The notes: generated from the sequence alone by a model not told the origin. Positions 1-13,649 are shown, counted from the first letter of the stretch. The stretch: 64,000 nt of DNA from Gossypium raimondii (GCF_025698545.1 NC_068569.1:12834001-12898000), one strand, 5' to 3'. Numbers and translations: made by a program.

Positions 1-3000
1 GGCATGCAGGGTCATCATAACTAATCAAATACTGTGTATGTCTTGTAGGCTTCTAAGTTTGTCTTACTTGTTGTACACGATAAATTTTGCAATTCATTTG
101 TAAATCTGAAATAGGGTTTTACTTAGGATTCATCCAAACATGAAAACAACCTATTCAAAGCCAGCCAATCTGTTATATTGTATTGTTTAGAGCGTCGGCC
201 ATAGAGGTGGTGTTGGTTTGTCTCAACGTTCAAACCCCCCCCCCCCACACCATTTCGTCACACACGAATCTTGAAAAGGCTGAAAACCCTGATGGGTTGG
301 TCGATCTGTCTGAACATTTTACTGTTGTGTTTTCCGTGTTGCAACGAGGAGTTAAAAAGGATGAGAGTCAAATGTGGTGTTCAGTGGTGCAGATATTTGA
401 CGTGCACTTTGGTGAGAACAGTTTTAACCCCTCTCACACTCTCGATTTGACATAGCAAGTAGTGTTGGATAATGTCAAAAAAAAAAAGTGAATCATTTCG
501 CTATACCTATTTCTGGTTGCTTCCTTTGCAGCTACGTCACAATTGCAAAAGACACTGGGGGTTTTCCATGAAGCATCACCGATGATAATGATGACTGAGT
601 GATGACAACTCCTCCGAACCCCACAAAATTCAAACATGGAATAATTAAATTCCAAAGTGGATGGAGAAAGAAGCAATGGAGATGGAGTGACGGTGCAACA
701 GCTAGCTCAAGAACTTGAAGGGCGAGGGGGGTTCAGGAGGGCTGAGAAATGGGAGAACAGTTCATGAACAGAAATCGTGGCATGATAAGAGTGGACAGAT
801 TAATGTATACATGTGGGTCAACAGTAGGTTTGATTGGATAGAGGACTTTTCTCCAATCATACTGCAAAGTGCAAACAAAACAAAGATTTGTAGGCTGCTG
901 CTAAGCTTAGGCAGGCAGGTTGGCTCTCACAATCCGCCATGGAGAGCAGGTAATGCGTAACGGGACTGAAGACAAAGATTAGATTTGCATTTTTTCATCA
1001 TAAGATTTTGGTTAAATGGTTTTGCATTCAAAAGTATATATTATTTTTTGTGTATTAAGCCTAAATGACAGTATTTAATTACTTTAAAAAGTTATTTATG
1101 TTTATATATTTTTATAATTATTTTTAAATAAAATATAACTTTAATTAATAAATCATAATTTGTATTAAACAAGTAACCCAACTTTTTTAAGGGTAACCCT
1201 ATTTTCTTTTTTGAATAAACCCTATTCTTAAATACATCTAGTTGTAAATAGTTGTAAGTTATACATTTAAATAGCTAGACCATTAATATTAAATAGTTTT
1301 GGTATGTGAATCAAAATACTCAAATAGTTAATGTTTTTTTAGTATTTCAACAAAATTTATAAATAATTTTTCATCTTTTGAATTTAAAATTCAGATCCAA
1401 TTGTCAATACCGTTCAAATTCTTCTATTAAATTCATTGATTTGATATTTTAAAATTTTAAAAAAATTACTCATCTGGTAACTATGTGTAGAAAAACTAGG
1501 ATGGCAATGAACTTAAATCTAACAAAAAATTTAATAATGTTAACAATTCTTAAAACTTACATCTAAATTCTAATTGGAATAAATTGATTGATCACATTAT
1601 AAACGTTGAGGTATCAAATAATGTCAAAAATTAAAATATAAAGACTAAATCTCAATTATAAGTGTAGGATAGAGATCGAAATAGAATTTTGACAGTTTAT
1701 ATAATTTAAAAATAGAGGATCATAATTGATATTTAACCGTTATATTAAATAATGCAAAGAAAAAGGGAATGTACTTGAGAGGTCCCTCTATTATAGGATC
1801 TGACCAAATTATTTCCTCTACTATTAAATGAATCAATTTAATCCTTATACTATTAAAAAGAATTACACAATGCTAAATTAGAATAGAGTCGATATTTATG
1901 TTTGGAATTAAATTACAATTAAAATAAATAAATTTCAAGACATTTTTTATACAATAAATGTTAACTCTATTATATTTTAGACTAATTTAATTTTTTAATA
2001 ATATAGAGACTTAAATAATAGGGTGGTTAATTCAATTTAGTTCTTAAATAGTTTCAAAAGGTGGAAGCCACCACCAATCCAGGTGTCCATGTGGAAAACC
2101 CCTAAAACTTAAATGGTTATAGATAAATTTATTTTGTTAACTCAATAATTAATATTAATATTTAAAATTATTTTCATGTTCATAATACGGATCAAAGTTA
2201 TCATGAACTAAAACACTTTCACCCCATAATAAGGCACAAGATTTGCCCGTTATAAATCTAAGTTGCTGGAGTTAGGCAAATATATAAACAATAAATCCCT
2301 GGATGAATCTCTATCTATTTGTCCCTTGGCATTTTTCACCCCTTATCACTCGAAAAATTCTGTATGAGGAAGCTTGTTGATACGAGATTGAAGTTAAGAT
2401 TGATGGATAAAAGCGTTTCAAACCATGGTTACAGAACAGTGCGGAAAGGTTTAGAGGGAGAGTGTAAGGAAGAAAGCGAGTAACGAGGGGTGAAGAAAAT
2501 CTAAAGAGGGTTTTTTAAGGAATCAATAAGATGTGATTAAATCATGTTCAGAGGTTTAGTATTGATTTACGGAAGGTCCTGCAATATGTCTGTCGAAGGT
2601 GATGGATGGTTAAGTAAATCCCTTGTGGGCGAGCCTGTATTGGCATAGATCACTCTGACGGAAGAGTAGTGCATAACGAAGCTAAATACACAATCATTTA
2701 CAAGTTACTGAAAGCATAGAACAAGTTATAACGACCCGAGAAATGTATTCCATTCATATATACCCAGTTACAGACTGAGATTATCTTTCATGAGCAGCTG
2801 AAAGATTTAGCATACAAGTATTAAAACCCTACAAATATAATTAGCTTTAAGGTTTTCAAATGGTCGGTATGAAGAAAAAATAGCCATTTCTTTTGCTTGT
2901 CACCCTCTTCCAGAAGTTAGCTCAGGGCATCAACCCCGAAAATATGAGCACTGTACAAATTTATGGCCACCAAAAATAAGAGCTTGACTTGGTTTTCTAG

Positions 3001-3133
3001 TAATTAAGAACTGCAGAAAGGACCAGTAAAAATGCAGAATCTCCCACCACTTTCTTTTGAGTAAAAAAGCTTCAGCAGATTTATATAACTAGATCAATGG
3101 TTGTGGCTATTTCACCTTTTATCCATTTTCTGA
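1..3133. other. Intergenic stretch left of VOZ1, no gene seen
   Basis: No open frame here looks like a real gene. The stretch has a run of 12 C at 235-246, somewhat GC-richer DNA up to about 960, and then very AT-rich DNA to about 2250. A degenerate inverted-repeat element may lie near 1780-2056. The last few hundred bases (about 2700-3133) are the likely 3' UTR of the VOZ1 gene, which is transcribed leftward. The first 110 bases could be the 3' end of a gene outside the window, but nothing shows this directly. Confidence 0.5.
1780..2056. mobile_element. Possible degenerate MITE with imperfect terminal inverted repeats
   Basis: The left side contains a phrase of the type 'ctattaaatgaatcaattta...ctattaaaaa', and the reverse complement of the right side (about 1990-2050) reads similarly, with 'ctattatttaag...attattaaaaaatta'. 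The match is loose and both arms are AT-rich, so chance similarity is possible. No clear target duplication was found. It has no coding capacity. Confidence 0.3.
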
Positions 3134-5496
3134 CTATGTTAGATAATAGCCACTTAAATCGTCGATGAGATAGTCGTACTGCAAACCATGCCCGTAATCG
3201 AACTTCTCACTGGTTGGTGCCACCGCATTTTGGGTGGAATAAGGATTTCCAACAGTGACCTTTGCATTAATCTTTGCCCGTCCTTTGACATAGCGTTTGT
3301 TGTCAGTTGGGAACTCTGCAGTGAGCCTTCCCATCTGCTTCTGCAGATCAGCAACTGTATCGTTAGCTGATTTCCCCTTTGCACTTTTCTTGCCGTCAAC
3401 GAGCTTCAACTCCAACCTATACAAGGCACAAGCATCACACTTGTTGATTTCATATTCATAAAGGTGCCACTCAAAATGGTTCAGTGGCTGAGGATCCATG
3501 TAGTATGATCTCTTCAGTCCTCCAAATTCATTCATAACTTGCTTCCTTGACTCATGCCAGCCACGCCCGCTGTAATCTGGCAAAGACCTCTGCTTCCTGT
3601 TCCCACTTTCAAATGCTCTTCGAGGCTTATCAAAAAAGAGCCACTCCCTAATTGATTCACCGTCAAGAACTGAAAGATCAAAGAGCTCTGCAATCACAGC
3701 AGACAATTAATTAATTTCACAAATCATAAAGAATATCATGTCTCATTAGAGAATATATTCTGGTCCCACTCATAAAAGTTGCCACTAGACCAAGCAATAT
3801 TGACAAGACGTACCAGGAGCATTCCATGGAGACTTCGCAGTTGCAGCCCCCTCGCATTCTGGTATACCCACATCTTTTCCTTGTGCCTTAGCACTGAGAG
3901 CAGCAAAGAGCAGCCCATCCTTGAGGCCTATGCCACCAGGTCGCAGAATCGGGCCCATTCCAGGTGGCCCTTCATTCATTGCTAAAGCAGCATGAAAGCT
4001 ACTACAGTAGTCTTGAGACCAGTCCAACGCTTGAGCTGGCCTTGGACAATCCCAAAGTGCACACTTTGGACCTAGGAATGCAGATGGTGGCAGGCATATA
4101 CTTGGCAGATAGCTAGAAGTATGAAGCATGGCATCCTCCCCAGAGAAACCAGTACCATTAAAACCTGTGTAGAAGTGCTCAAAATCCTGATGCAAATCAA
4201 ACTGGTGGTATTCCAATTGAGTAGCTCCATCCAAGTTGTTAATTGGCATGGTACGGACTCCTGAAGGTGAGTCTTTGCAATGATCAACTAATGGAAAGCC
4301 ACGCTCATGTTGCCCCTGATTCACTCCATAAACCTGTCAGAACATGTTAATTATAAAACTTGCCAGTGAATGCCTTTTCAACATTATAGCATGCCAAAGA
4401 AAAATGGAAACTATTAACTACAAATATTCATGAAATATAATTAGAGAAGAAACAAAGGATGCTCTAAGGAAAGATAGCTTTAATTTAAGAGTACAAACAA
4501 GAAAAATATGACAGCCCTAGTAAACTCAAATAAAATTCTACGTACAAAGCATGCATAATGCTGAATACAAGGGAGATCAGCAATATTGATGCTGTGAGGA
4601 GATATTCTGGAATGAAGTTCACTGGCTGCACCTGTCCTATTCAATGTGTTTGCAACGGATGAAACATATTTGATACTCTGGCCACATCCTAGAATATCAT
4701 ATATCCTCCCATAGTTGTCACAGAAATACCCACTTAGTTATTAGAGAGACCAATAAATATTCCCTTAAGGTGGCCAACTTAACCTGAAGCTCATGTTGGC
4801 CTAAGCATATACAATAAACTTGATTTCAGTCCAAACATCATGCGAACTCCAAAAGAAAACAAATAGTAAAAAAATCCAAGGACAAAGAGAAACCACCTCT
4901 TGGAAAGCAGCAGTATCTCCTACTTGCAGATTTTGGTCATCAGGCTCAGGCTTTGGAGCTGCTAGGACACTAGTTGCATCATCTTCCTCCTCGCAAAGCT
5001 GCAGCAGCCGGCAAATGTCTGATGAAAATGAACCAAGACTCCCTCCCTGTAAGTCACATGAAGATCACAATTCTCATTCACAACATTTTAGATAGTTTTT
5101 TCAACCCCTTTACGATCAAAACTAACAAGCATTTATCTTGGGTACTATTCATAACAGCCAGACCACTTCAAGCAACATACAACCTAAGAAAATACACATT
5201 CCCACAAATTCACACAGACATGAAGTTATAAATGTGATTCAAATGAAAATTATATGTGTAGTACTAACTTGTTGCAATGAAGATGCTGGAGAAGGTTCAT
5301 TGAGTTCTGCTTTCCATTCACGGAGCATCTGATGGACTTGCTCCTCAAGGACTGCAACATCGACACTGCGGCTCTCCTTCCTGGCAAATTGCAGATCCAA
5401 GAACATCCCCTGCAGGTCATCCACCCGGTTCTTTGCCCTGTCCTTGAAGAGTTTGTGGGATGCAGACTTGCAGTTGCTTCTCGAACCCTTCCCCAT
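3134..5496 (-). CDS. VOZ1: VOZ1-type transcription factor (Vascular plant One-Zinc finger), 4 coding exons
   Basis: Coding exons on the minus strand are 5496-5269, 5046-4897, 4333-3814 and 3687-3134. Junctions are GT-AG and the frame is kept, giving 483 residues (Arabidopsis VOZ1 is about 486). The protein starts [20 protein letters not shown]; the open frame runs four codons further upstream but has no ATG there. Exon 2 gives the acidic stretch [14 protein letters not shown]. Exon 3 holds the zinc-binding part of the VOZ domain: C217, C222, C236 and H240 in GPKCALWDC...DYCSSFH. Exon 4 carries the conserved basic DNA-binding part ([20 protein letters not shown], then [15 protein letters not shown]). 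VOZ proteins are NAC-related regulators that bind as dimers and interact with phytochrome B to promote flowering; they also act in stress responses. That role is family knowledge. Residue 232 is Ser in the segment DWSQDYC, where I recall Cys in Arabidopsis VOZ. Locus synteny favours VOZ1 over VOZ2. Confidence 0.95.
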
Positions 5497-6060
5497 TAAA
5501 ATAAACAATCCTCAACAACTCCAACCAAAACCCTGGAATCCAAAACGCAATAAGTCACAAACTTAAGATCAACCCAGATGAAAATTTACTCCATATTTCA
5601 CTACTCTTATTCCTAAAATTTACAACTAAATCTCGGTTCACAAATTACAACTAACAATAGTGGGAAAAAAGCAACTCCCAATTTGCAATCAAAGCAACTG
5701 AGATTCCCATGGTTATATAACTTAAATAAAAAAGAAACCAAGCTAGAAAAAATCACTAAAATCTTGATAAATAAATTCAAATCATAACCAGATAAACTGA
5801 AGTCCTATAAATAAAGAAATATCAGAAAATAAGTGGAAAGCAACACCAAATCTGAATTACATCTAAAAACAAAGCCAACCCAGTTTTCCAAGTACCTTAA
5901 GATTGAGATCAAAGGCAGAGAGCATGAGGTCAAAGGCAAATTGCAGAATCAAAAGAGATATAAATAGTTATCTTAGAAAGCTAACCAGAGAGTGATCAAA
6001 GACACAGAAGTTCCTCAATTTGTATGGAGAAGGTCTGAGACAAAAGTAGATTAAAGTGCT
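5497..6060 (-). promoter_or_regulatory. VOZ1 5' UTR with a probable leader intron
   Basis: On the minus strand a good donor (AAG|GTACTT, at about 5895) and an acceptor (TTCCAG|GGTTTT, at about 5535) flank an AT-rich stretch upstream of the start codon. This suggests a leader intron of roughly 360 bases, with the first non-coding exon at about 5896-6060. Splice sites were read by eye only. Confidence 0.45.
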
Positions 6061-7611
6061 GGGAGTGGCAACCAAGATAGGAAAAGTAAATTATTCGATG
6101 AGAAAAAAAACTAAAAGAACAGATGCTCTTTACTCCTTAATCCTTAATCCTTACCTCCATGTTTTTTCTTTCTTTTTTGGTTTTTGGCCTTTTGAGTTTT
6201 TATGTTTTATTTTTAATTTTTATTCCCGTACGGGAAATATTAAAAAAAATTGTTTAAATTATAAGAATTATTTTGGTACAAAATAATATAAAATTGCCAT
6301 TTATATTAATTTTTAAAATTCTCATGTTAAAAGGTTTTGTAAAATAAATATGATGTAGTTTTCAATTTAATTTAGTTTAAGAAATTGTAAGTAAGTTTCT
6401 TCAAAAAAAAGGTAAGTTTGTATATTTTCAGGATGTGTTTTCTGTAAAACCATCGTGTTTTATTGTTAGGTTTAATAATTTTCCAATTATTATTAATTTT
6501 CTTTATTTTAATTAAAAAAGGAAAAGAAAGGCCTTATTTCAAGTTGAAGGAAACATTACACATATTGTTTTTCTATATTTTTGTTACAGATGATTTGTTT
6601 TATAAAAAATTCACTATCTTAGGCCAAAATAATTTAAGGTAAAAGATTTTTAGTTCACTAAGTATTAAATTTGAAGTTAATAAATTAGGAATAACTCTCA
6701 AAAATTTATGTAAATAATTAAACATTCAAGATTTAGGACTTCCACATTTACCAACTAATTCAAATAAAAACAAAAAGGATGACCCCTTTTCTAACGGTGG
6801 GGTGAGAAAGCAAAAAAAAATAAGTGGGGGCATGAAAGGCATAAAAAGAAAAGTCCCACTATCACCCACCACCAGATTCCTTTTATATCTTTGCCGGTGT
6901 GGTAACATCAAAGATGCCCTCTTTCATTCACATTTTAAGATAGCGGTGTTTAACATGACAATGATTCTCTTCTATTCTAGATAAGCACCATAAGTTTTCT
7001 TACCCACTTCAATCTCTCCCAACCCAAGGATGGTTACCTAACTTCAATCACTCATCTAATTCATAAACAACATGAATGTCTCCATATTATACGATCAAAA
7101 TCAGTACAAGAACCAGTACAAAACGACGGCACGGGCACCAACAATGTTTAAATCAAAAACAAACCAGGCCTCCTCAACAATTCTCCCCGGCAGATTAGCT
7201 CCTGTCATTTCCCTAACAACCCATTACTTATCAGCCAAGTTTTAAGCACACAAATGGACCTATATTACCAACCCTCCACACTTGGCATATGCATGCATAT
7301 ATTCTTTGTGCGAGTGTCAAAGTGTTCTACACACGGCTGGCAAAACTAGTAAACATTTCAGTTCATATAAGGTGAATTAGCAGACCATGCCAACCCACAT
7401 CCTTGATTATAAACTCTTTAAATCATCATTGATATAATCTCTATCTTTATAATCTTTTTAATGAACAAGTGAAACCAGAATACAGTCCAAAAAGATGCCT
7501 CGATGTTGAAAAGAATGAAAAAGAAGAATGATTCCCTTAATGGAGGGGTTGATCAGAGAAACTGTATAAATAAATTAGTGTTCAACTTATTTGTCGAGTC
7601 TCCCGTTTACA
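6061..7611. other. Intergenic: VOZ1 promoter side and OPA3-like 3' side
   Basis: Mostly AT-rich with long A and T runs (6230-6720). No gene-like frame is present. The VOZ1 promoter should lie at about 6060-6700 and the 3' UTR of the OPA3-like gene just below 7612. No distinctive repeat was recognised. Confidence 0.5.
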
Positions 7612-9883
7612 TCAAGCTGCTTTGGCCAATTTTTCCCCCTCCATATTAGCAGGTTTCAATTTGAAAATACCACTGAGTCCCTGTCGCTTAGCAAGTTGCT
7701 CCAGTTCTTCAAGTTTATGCCTGAGAAGTTCTACTTGTGTTGCTAGTTCTTCATTTCTTTGCTTCATTGCCTGAAATAGTAATGAAGAATTGGGCTTGCG
7801 AATTAGAGGGATTAGAAATCAATAATTCCCTGAATAGGAGATGCAAAATACTAGATCACTGTGCTTCTTTCATGAATAAAGTCATAGATTATACCTATGT
7901 TACTCGAACTCAGACGAAGAGTATCAGATATAGGTGCATATCTAACATGGGTATGTTCAAATTCCTTTAGAACTTTTTGTATCATTTTCCGAGTATGTGT
8001 TGGATCATGAACATAGATGTCGCACACGGGTATTTCAACAAATATGAAGAGTTAGAGCAACATAGGACTAAACTCCATCTTGGTTAGCATCATGTTTATC
8101 ACCTTGATACAAAAGAGGAAAACAATAAAAAGAAAGGAGACTGCTCAATGAATACCTCCAAATCTTTTCGGCGTGCTTCCTCCTTCTTGGCTTCCGACCT
8201 AGAACTTCTTTGAACTTCAAAGATCAAGACAGCTCCAGCAACCTATATGCACACTCCAACATGTACAAAATCAGAAATATTCATGTATTCAACAGAGTGC
8301 AAAGTATGGTAAGTTTTGGCATTTCATGCAATACCAGCTAAAGGGGCAAAAGTGCTTCATGATAACCAGTGATATATCAAGAATCTAGTTAGATTTGCAA
8401 TTCACTAATGATGCTAAATATTTAAATGCAATGTAACTCAGGTGATAGATTATTGCATTCCAAATGATTATTCCTAAAAAGAAGATAAGACATCTACCAA
8501 GTGAGCATATGTCTAATACAAGGTATTGGCTGGTAGACTATCTGCAGTAACACTTTTTGTTCCGGTAGATACAAATAAGAATCAAAATACATGCAAATAT
8601 GTGTCTGCGCGATTTTAGCATATTTCCAGTTTGATTTCCTTTTCTTCTCTTTTCTTGTTCATTTTCTTTATTTCATTTGGAAGGCGATGACAAGAAGCTT
8701 TAAGTGACAGCATCATCAAATTAGTAATCCATACCATGCAAAAAGAATAGTTCTGAAGACTACTAGAAACAGTAACAGGAAGAATGGCAGGGACAACAAT
8801 ACCGTGAAGACAAAAAGCTCCCCCATAAGATCTACAGCAGCCTGCACAGCTTTCTCCTCATCCAAGGGGCGTATCGCAGCATCAGTTGCATGACTGTAAA
8901 TGCGCCTTTGCATTCTAGTTGTGATTCGATGGTTTGCCTGGTTTCATACATTGGCACTAGGTTTACATTTATGGAATCTATAAATTTACAGCAGAAAATA
9001 CAGTTGTTGTACTATACAGCAATCTTGAGCAACAAGTTGTGGAAAATTTTGGCTCAAAAAAGAAACAAAACTTCATAGCATAAATTAAACACAAGTGTCG
9101 AGCATTGAAGGGAAAACCGAAAATTGTTAAAGTGAGTATCAGGAGAAAATGAACTTAAGGAGAAAGAGACAGATCACATCATCTGAATCAAATCTATCAA
9201 CGCTATGGAAATGGATACTTGAACACTGGCAGCAGTAAGAATCTAAAAATGCAACATCACAGATTCCTAGTGATTCAATTTGCTAAAAAGGGGTTAATAA
9301 TCTAATGGAAATATATGATTGATTCCATTCTTCAACCAAATGGATTATCAAGTTAGTTAATAGTTCTGGCTAAATATATTAAGATCAAGAACGATATACC
9401 CATAATTTATTATCCCATTCTCTATGCATTTAATTGCAATTTTTTTCTCTATCTTCCAGAAAAACAGAATATGGGTGATCTTTGATTTGCTTTGCATAAG
9501 CAGATTTTACAGAAATGTTACGATATTATCTAGTATGCCATCAGTGAAAATGTTGGTTCTTGATGTATCATAAGATTTCACTCACAGAAATTTATCTCCA
9601 GAGCAAACGGCAAAGCTTGGTTTTGGAATATTAGAAAAGCAAGCAAACCCATTTTAGCAAACAAAATTATAAGAAGAGGGAACTTAGCTTTAGCCTCCCC
9701 AAATCAAAGTGTGAAGAAATCAAAATTGTAAGAAGCAAGCAAGCAATTTTGTACCTGAGCAATGGCGACGATGAACTCGCGGAACCTAGGGGCATACGCA
9801 GCTTGTTTCTTGAGCCTAGCGGCCACAGGCTTACTCAGAGTTTTTAAGGCCAAAGTTCCTAACTTCAACAATGGCAGTACCAT
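7612..9883 (-). CDS. OPA3-like protein (optic atrophy 3 family), 4 coding exons
   Basis: Minus-strand exons are 9883-9755 (43 codons), 8937-8803 (45), 8242-8156 (29) and 7770-7612 (52 plus stop). All introns are phase 0 with GT-AG ends. The product is 169 residues, a usual size for the family. It begins MVLPLLKLGTLALKTLSKPV, which is the OPA3 N-terminus, followed by the basic segment AARLKKQAAYAPRFREF. Residues from about 78 to 98 (DLMGELFVFTVAGAVLIFEV) form a hydrophobic stretch that may insert in a membrane. The C-terminal half is a charged coiled coil (KKEEARRKDLEAMKQRNEEL and onward). OPA3 proteins in animals are mitochondrial membrane proteins that affect mitochondrial shape and lipid handling. 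The plant role is not well defined, so function here is by family only. A small plus-strand frame over exon 1 is an antisense shadow. Confidence 0.93.
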
Positions 9884-10415
9884 TGGTTATGATCTGGGTT
9901 TTTTTTTTCCCCAATTCAAAGGAACTAATAATCAGATAAAGGGAACACGAGAATGAAATGAGAAAACGGGTGATCGCTGCCGGGTTTGACTTCGTCAGGG
10001 TCAGAGTTTCTTGATAAGCAAGACAATTAGACTTTGCTCTATTTTTATTTTCCTTTTTTTTTCATTTGATTGCCGCTGGGACCGTAGAAGAGAGAAGAGT
10101 AAAGGAAGGAGATGCCATTACTGAGTCTGAAATGGGTAGCCCTTTTAATATTTATATATTTTTTTATCTTACTGTAGATATCTGGGATGACTCCCACCAA
10201 ACTGGACTCTAAGGCGTATGAGCATGCGACAGTTGGATCACCATGGTTGGGTACTGCAAACTCGCGGCCAAGGCTTTCTTGGTTAATATATTATTGGCTT
10301 AAGTGACCTTTCAACTATATACTTTTAGTATTTGAATTATATTTTTATCTTATTTTATCCTCAAGTATATCATTTTTCAGCTTAGGACAAACTAAGACGC
10401 ATATGATAATTAATA

Positions 10416-10500
10416 ATGAAATATATATATATATATATATATAACCCTTTTCCGGATAGTCAAAATATACATAACCCTTTTCTGGATAGTCGGAAGCATT
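10416..10500. repeat. (AT)n microsatellite followed by a short direct repeat
   Basis: An alternating AT tract covers about 10420-10442. Directly after it, a segment of about 28 bases beginning 'ataacccttttc' occurs twice (10441 and 10471), with one C/T difference in the shared part. The two copies probably arose by local slippage. The tract lies between OPA3-like and SYP61. Confidence 0.8.
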
Positions 10501-11008
10501 GAAGTTTCAATCTTCCACATCCCCCTCGATATAAACATAATAAAGGAAATATATATATACACCACATTAACCACAATTAATAATACAACACGACCGAACA
10601 GTCGCACGAATACAGGGGTTGCTGTATCTATCTTCTACCTCCGAGAGGATTGAACAAGTTCTCAAATATTGCAAAACATAGTGCACAGATAATGGTTCGA
10701 ACTCGACGCACACCATAATTGCGAATCAGAAACCGTTAAGCTCTAGCGATAGACAAAATACAAAAAATCATAACATTGCAAAAGAGAATTAAACAATTAG
10801 AAGTATACATATACATATATCCCTGTCTTACATAATCCTAAATAAAGTTCAACAATTTCACAAGCACAGAAGAAAAATGCTTTCTCCATTCAGCATGTTC
10901 CAATCATCGTTTATTCAACACTTTGACATCACACCAATCAACTCCTCTATGTTCCGCAGCTCCCATGTTTATATCCAAATATCAGACTTGTGTATAACAA
11001 TCAGAAGA

Positions 11009-12636
11009 CTAAGTGAGGAAGACCAGAATGAATAGAATAATGAACAAAACTAGCAAAAATAATATCATCATAATCTGGCCCTTAGCACTTGCCTTCTTCA
11101 TAACCATAGCCACTTTTTTCTGCAATGGAGAAAAACATGAATTTTTCAAAACAAAGTAATCATTCAAGACAAGCTATTATGTAATTAATGGGCAGCAAAC
11201 TCAGCTCAAGTTAAAACGTAAGCACAAAAGGCCAAACAATTCACTCTCAGATTGCAGATAGGATTGTTTTGCATCTACGAAACTGCCATTAAAGGGAATT
11301 ACCTGAACAAAATCCAGTCGGTTTGTTGTACTGTCTATTTCAAAACCCAAGTCATCTATTATTTTCTCCTGAAACACCAAAGTATTAGCATATGAAATCG
11401 TAGATATTGATCCTACACTGAAATTGAACAGAACATATTAAATAATTCATGCATGACTAAGTAAAGATTAAAAAGAGAACAGCCAGGTAAACCATAGAGA
11501 TTATACCGTTACACACTCACCTGTGCAAGAAGTTCTTCATGTATTGTAAGGCCAACACCTCCAATTCTCTCAACACTTGCACTAAGTTCATCCAACTCCT
11601 CATCCTGCTGCCTACAACCACCAATTAATAAACAACCGAAAACTATTAAAGTTGGATGACGGAGTATGTTAGTGAAACAAACTCAAGGCAGTGTAGTCAA
11701 GGACACTCTACTTTATAAGAAGCATTTGTCTATCTGATTCTGATGCGATAAAGTCATCATTATCTTCTGCACCATACTGATATGATCTGTCCGATTGATG
11801 TGAAATTGGCAGTTTCATTAATTCACGGCGCATTGCACTTGTGGAATTACCATTTTCTTTTCGAGCTACTACAGATTTCTTCACATCTCCTACCTAATTC
11901 AACAAAACAATCCTTAAAAAGGGTCCATGACATTAAGACTAAGAATCACAATAAGTTACAATTATATTAACAGGACAATGCCTGCAATGCCCCAATCAGC
12001 AAATAAACATTATTAATATATCTCCAGTCCTTAATTAAAAAAATGTAGCAACTATAAAGGCGATATACCTGAGTACGAGCAGTGGTGGTCCATCTTCTCC
12101 GGCTTTCAAGTTCTCTATCATCAATGCCATACCAAGAAGGATCTCTTGCTGCCACATCTATTGTTTTGTTCAACTCATCTACCTTCCTATCAAGAAATGT
12201 ATCTTTTTCAGCAGTAGCAAATTGGATTAAAATTGTTCAATTAACCCAACAAAGATGAAGTAAAACACAGCATCACAACATAGTCTTTTCCCCCATCTCA
12301 AGGATCCAGTTCAATTAAGGAGGAATACTTAATTTGAGTACCTGCCATTCGATGCTCTCACAATTAGCAAGTAGCTCTTTCGTGAGATGTACTTGTTCTC
12401 CAGTGTCGGGGAGAATTCTTTCCCATTGATGAAAACTTGATTGCAACTTATCAATCTATACCAACAAAAAAGAAACACCCAAAACGTCATCTAACTGAAA
12501 ATCCTAAACAAAGAAGATCAAGCAAGCTCTCTCTCTCTCTCTCTCTAACAGGGTTCAAAAAATAAATAAAGACCCAACTTACAGATTCTTGAATCTCTTC
12601 TTTGACGATGTAAAATGGATCTTGAGCTTTAGACAT
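11009..12636 (-). CDS. SYP61: Qc-SNARE syntaxin SYP61, 7 coding exons
   Basis: Minus-strand exons are 12636-12583, 12455-12342, 12182-12069, 11893-11712, 11611-11521, 11368-11303 and 11119-11009. Frame is kept through all six introns, including one phase-2 junction (AA|G between exons 4 and 5). The product is 243 residues; Arabidopsis SYP61 has 245. It starts MSKAQDPFYIVKEEIQES, the N-terminal domain that begins syntaxin-6/SYP61 proteins, and contains the signature DPSWYGIDDRELESRRRW. The SNARE helix runs from QQDEELDELSASVERIGG through LTIHEELLAQEKIIDD, with the zero-layer Gln in LLAQ. A C-terminal tail anchor (MMILFLLVLFIILFILVFLT) ends the protein. SYP61 acts at the trans-Golgi network/early endosome in secretion to the plasma membrane and affects osmotic stress responses. 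It lies in tandem orientation with OPA3-like and VOZ1. Confidence 0.96.
12527..12546. repeat. (CT)n microsatellite in SYP61 intron 1
   Basis: About ten CT dinucleotides in a row lie inside the first SYP61 intron, between exon 1 and exon 2. They are upstream of the exon 1 donor on the plus strand and within the intron on the gene strand. Confidence 0.85.
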
Positions 12637-12900
12637 CTTGGAAGTAACTTATATCACGTAAACATGCAAGGAACAATTCTTTAGCAATAATTCAGATTAA
12701 ACAAAAAGAAGCAAAAAGTTGTAACATGGTTTCTCACCTCTGCCGCCAATCTGAGGAAAACCAAGTGGTGAAGATCAGTGGTTTTCCACAGTTCGGAAGG
12801 ATCGGGAAAAGGGGGGGGGGGAGCGTTCAGTTCTCTGAAATGATGTGAAATCCCAAAAACAGAGTGCAATGGATTGATAATCATAGACGTGTTTTAGTTT
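12637..12900 (-). promoter_or_regulatory. SYP61 leader, probable 5' UTR intron, with an 11-base G run
   Basis: A donor-like GCAGAG|GTGAGAA lies on the minus strand near 12737 and an AG lies directly before the ATG. Together they suggest a leader intron of about 100 bases that ends at or close to the start codon. A run of 11 G on the plus strand (12811-12821) is a C run in the proposed untranslated exon. Splice use is inferred from sequence only. Confidence 0.4.
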
Positions 12901-13649
12901 AAACTTGAGGGCCGTACGAGGCCCTCTATCCTTATCCAACATTTGAGGCCTTAGGCCTAGCGTTAAACATTTGGTCTTTACGGGCTTTGGGGGTTAAATA
13001 AAGGCTAACAATCTCTGATTAAGGGGAGTAGGCTAATGCAAATTTCAAAACTAGATCGGGAAAAGGATAGCTAAAGGATTGGTAGTATTTTCTAATCACA
13101 ATTAGTTGATTTGAGTTGTTAATGAATGAAGAAATAGTTGAAATTTCTGCATCTGTAATTTAGCTTTATCACTAAGCAAAGTTAAACTATTCAATAACTC
13201 AACTCCCAACTAATTTAATTATTGCAAAAATGAGAAATTAGTACGTAATATTATTATTCATCCTCCCAATAGAAATACCAGGAAAAGATTAAGCGCAAAT
13301 TATCATTAACCAGATCCTGGGCTCAAATAGGCCCGCGTTCTTAGTTATTTTGTTGTATTCGCAAATTGGAAATTAAAGCGGTGCATTTTTTAGGAAATAG
13401 AATAATTCCAAAACGCATTAATATATGCTTAAGTGCTTCTTTTAAAAGGTAACAACCTTTCATGATAAAAAGATTATTTAATGGACATAATTTTCGACTT
13501 TCAATTCACCAAATGGACACAATTATTCAGATTTGAAAGGCTATCTGACAAACCCAACCATTACTCAAATCAATATTATTAAGATTATGATTTTTTTAAG
13601 AAAAATATTATTTTTATACATATATATATATAAGTTTGAGTTATCCATG

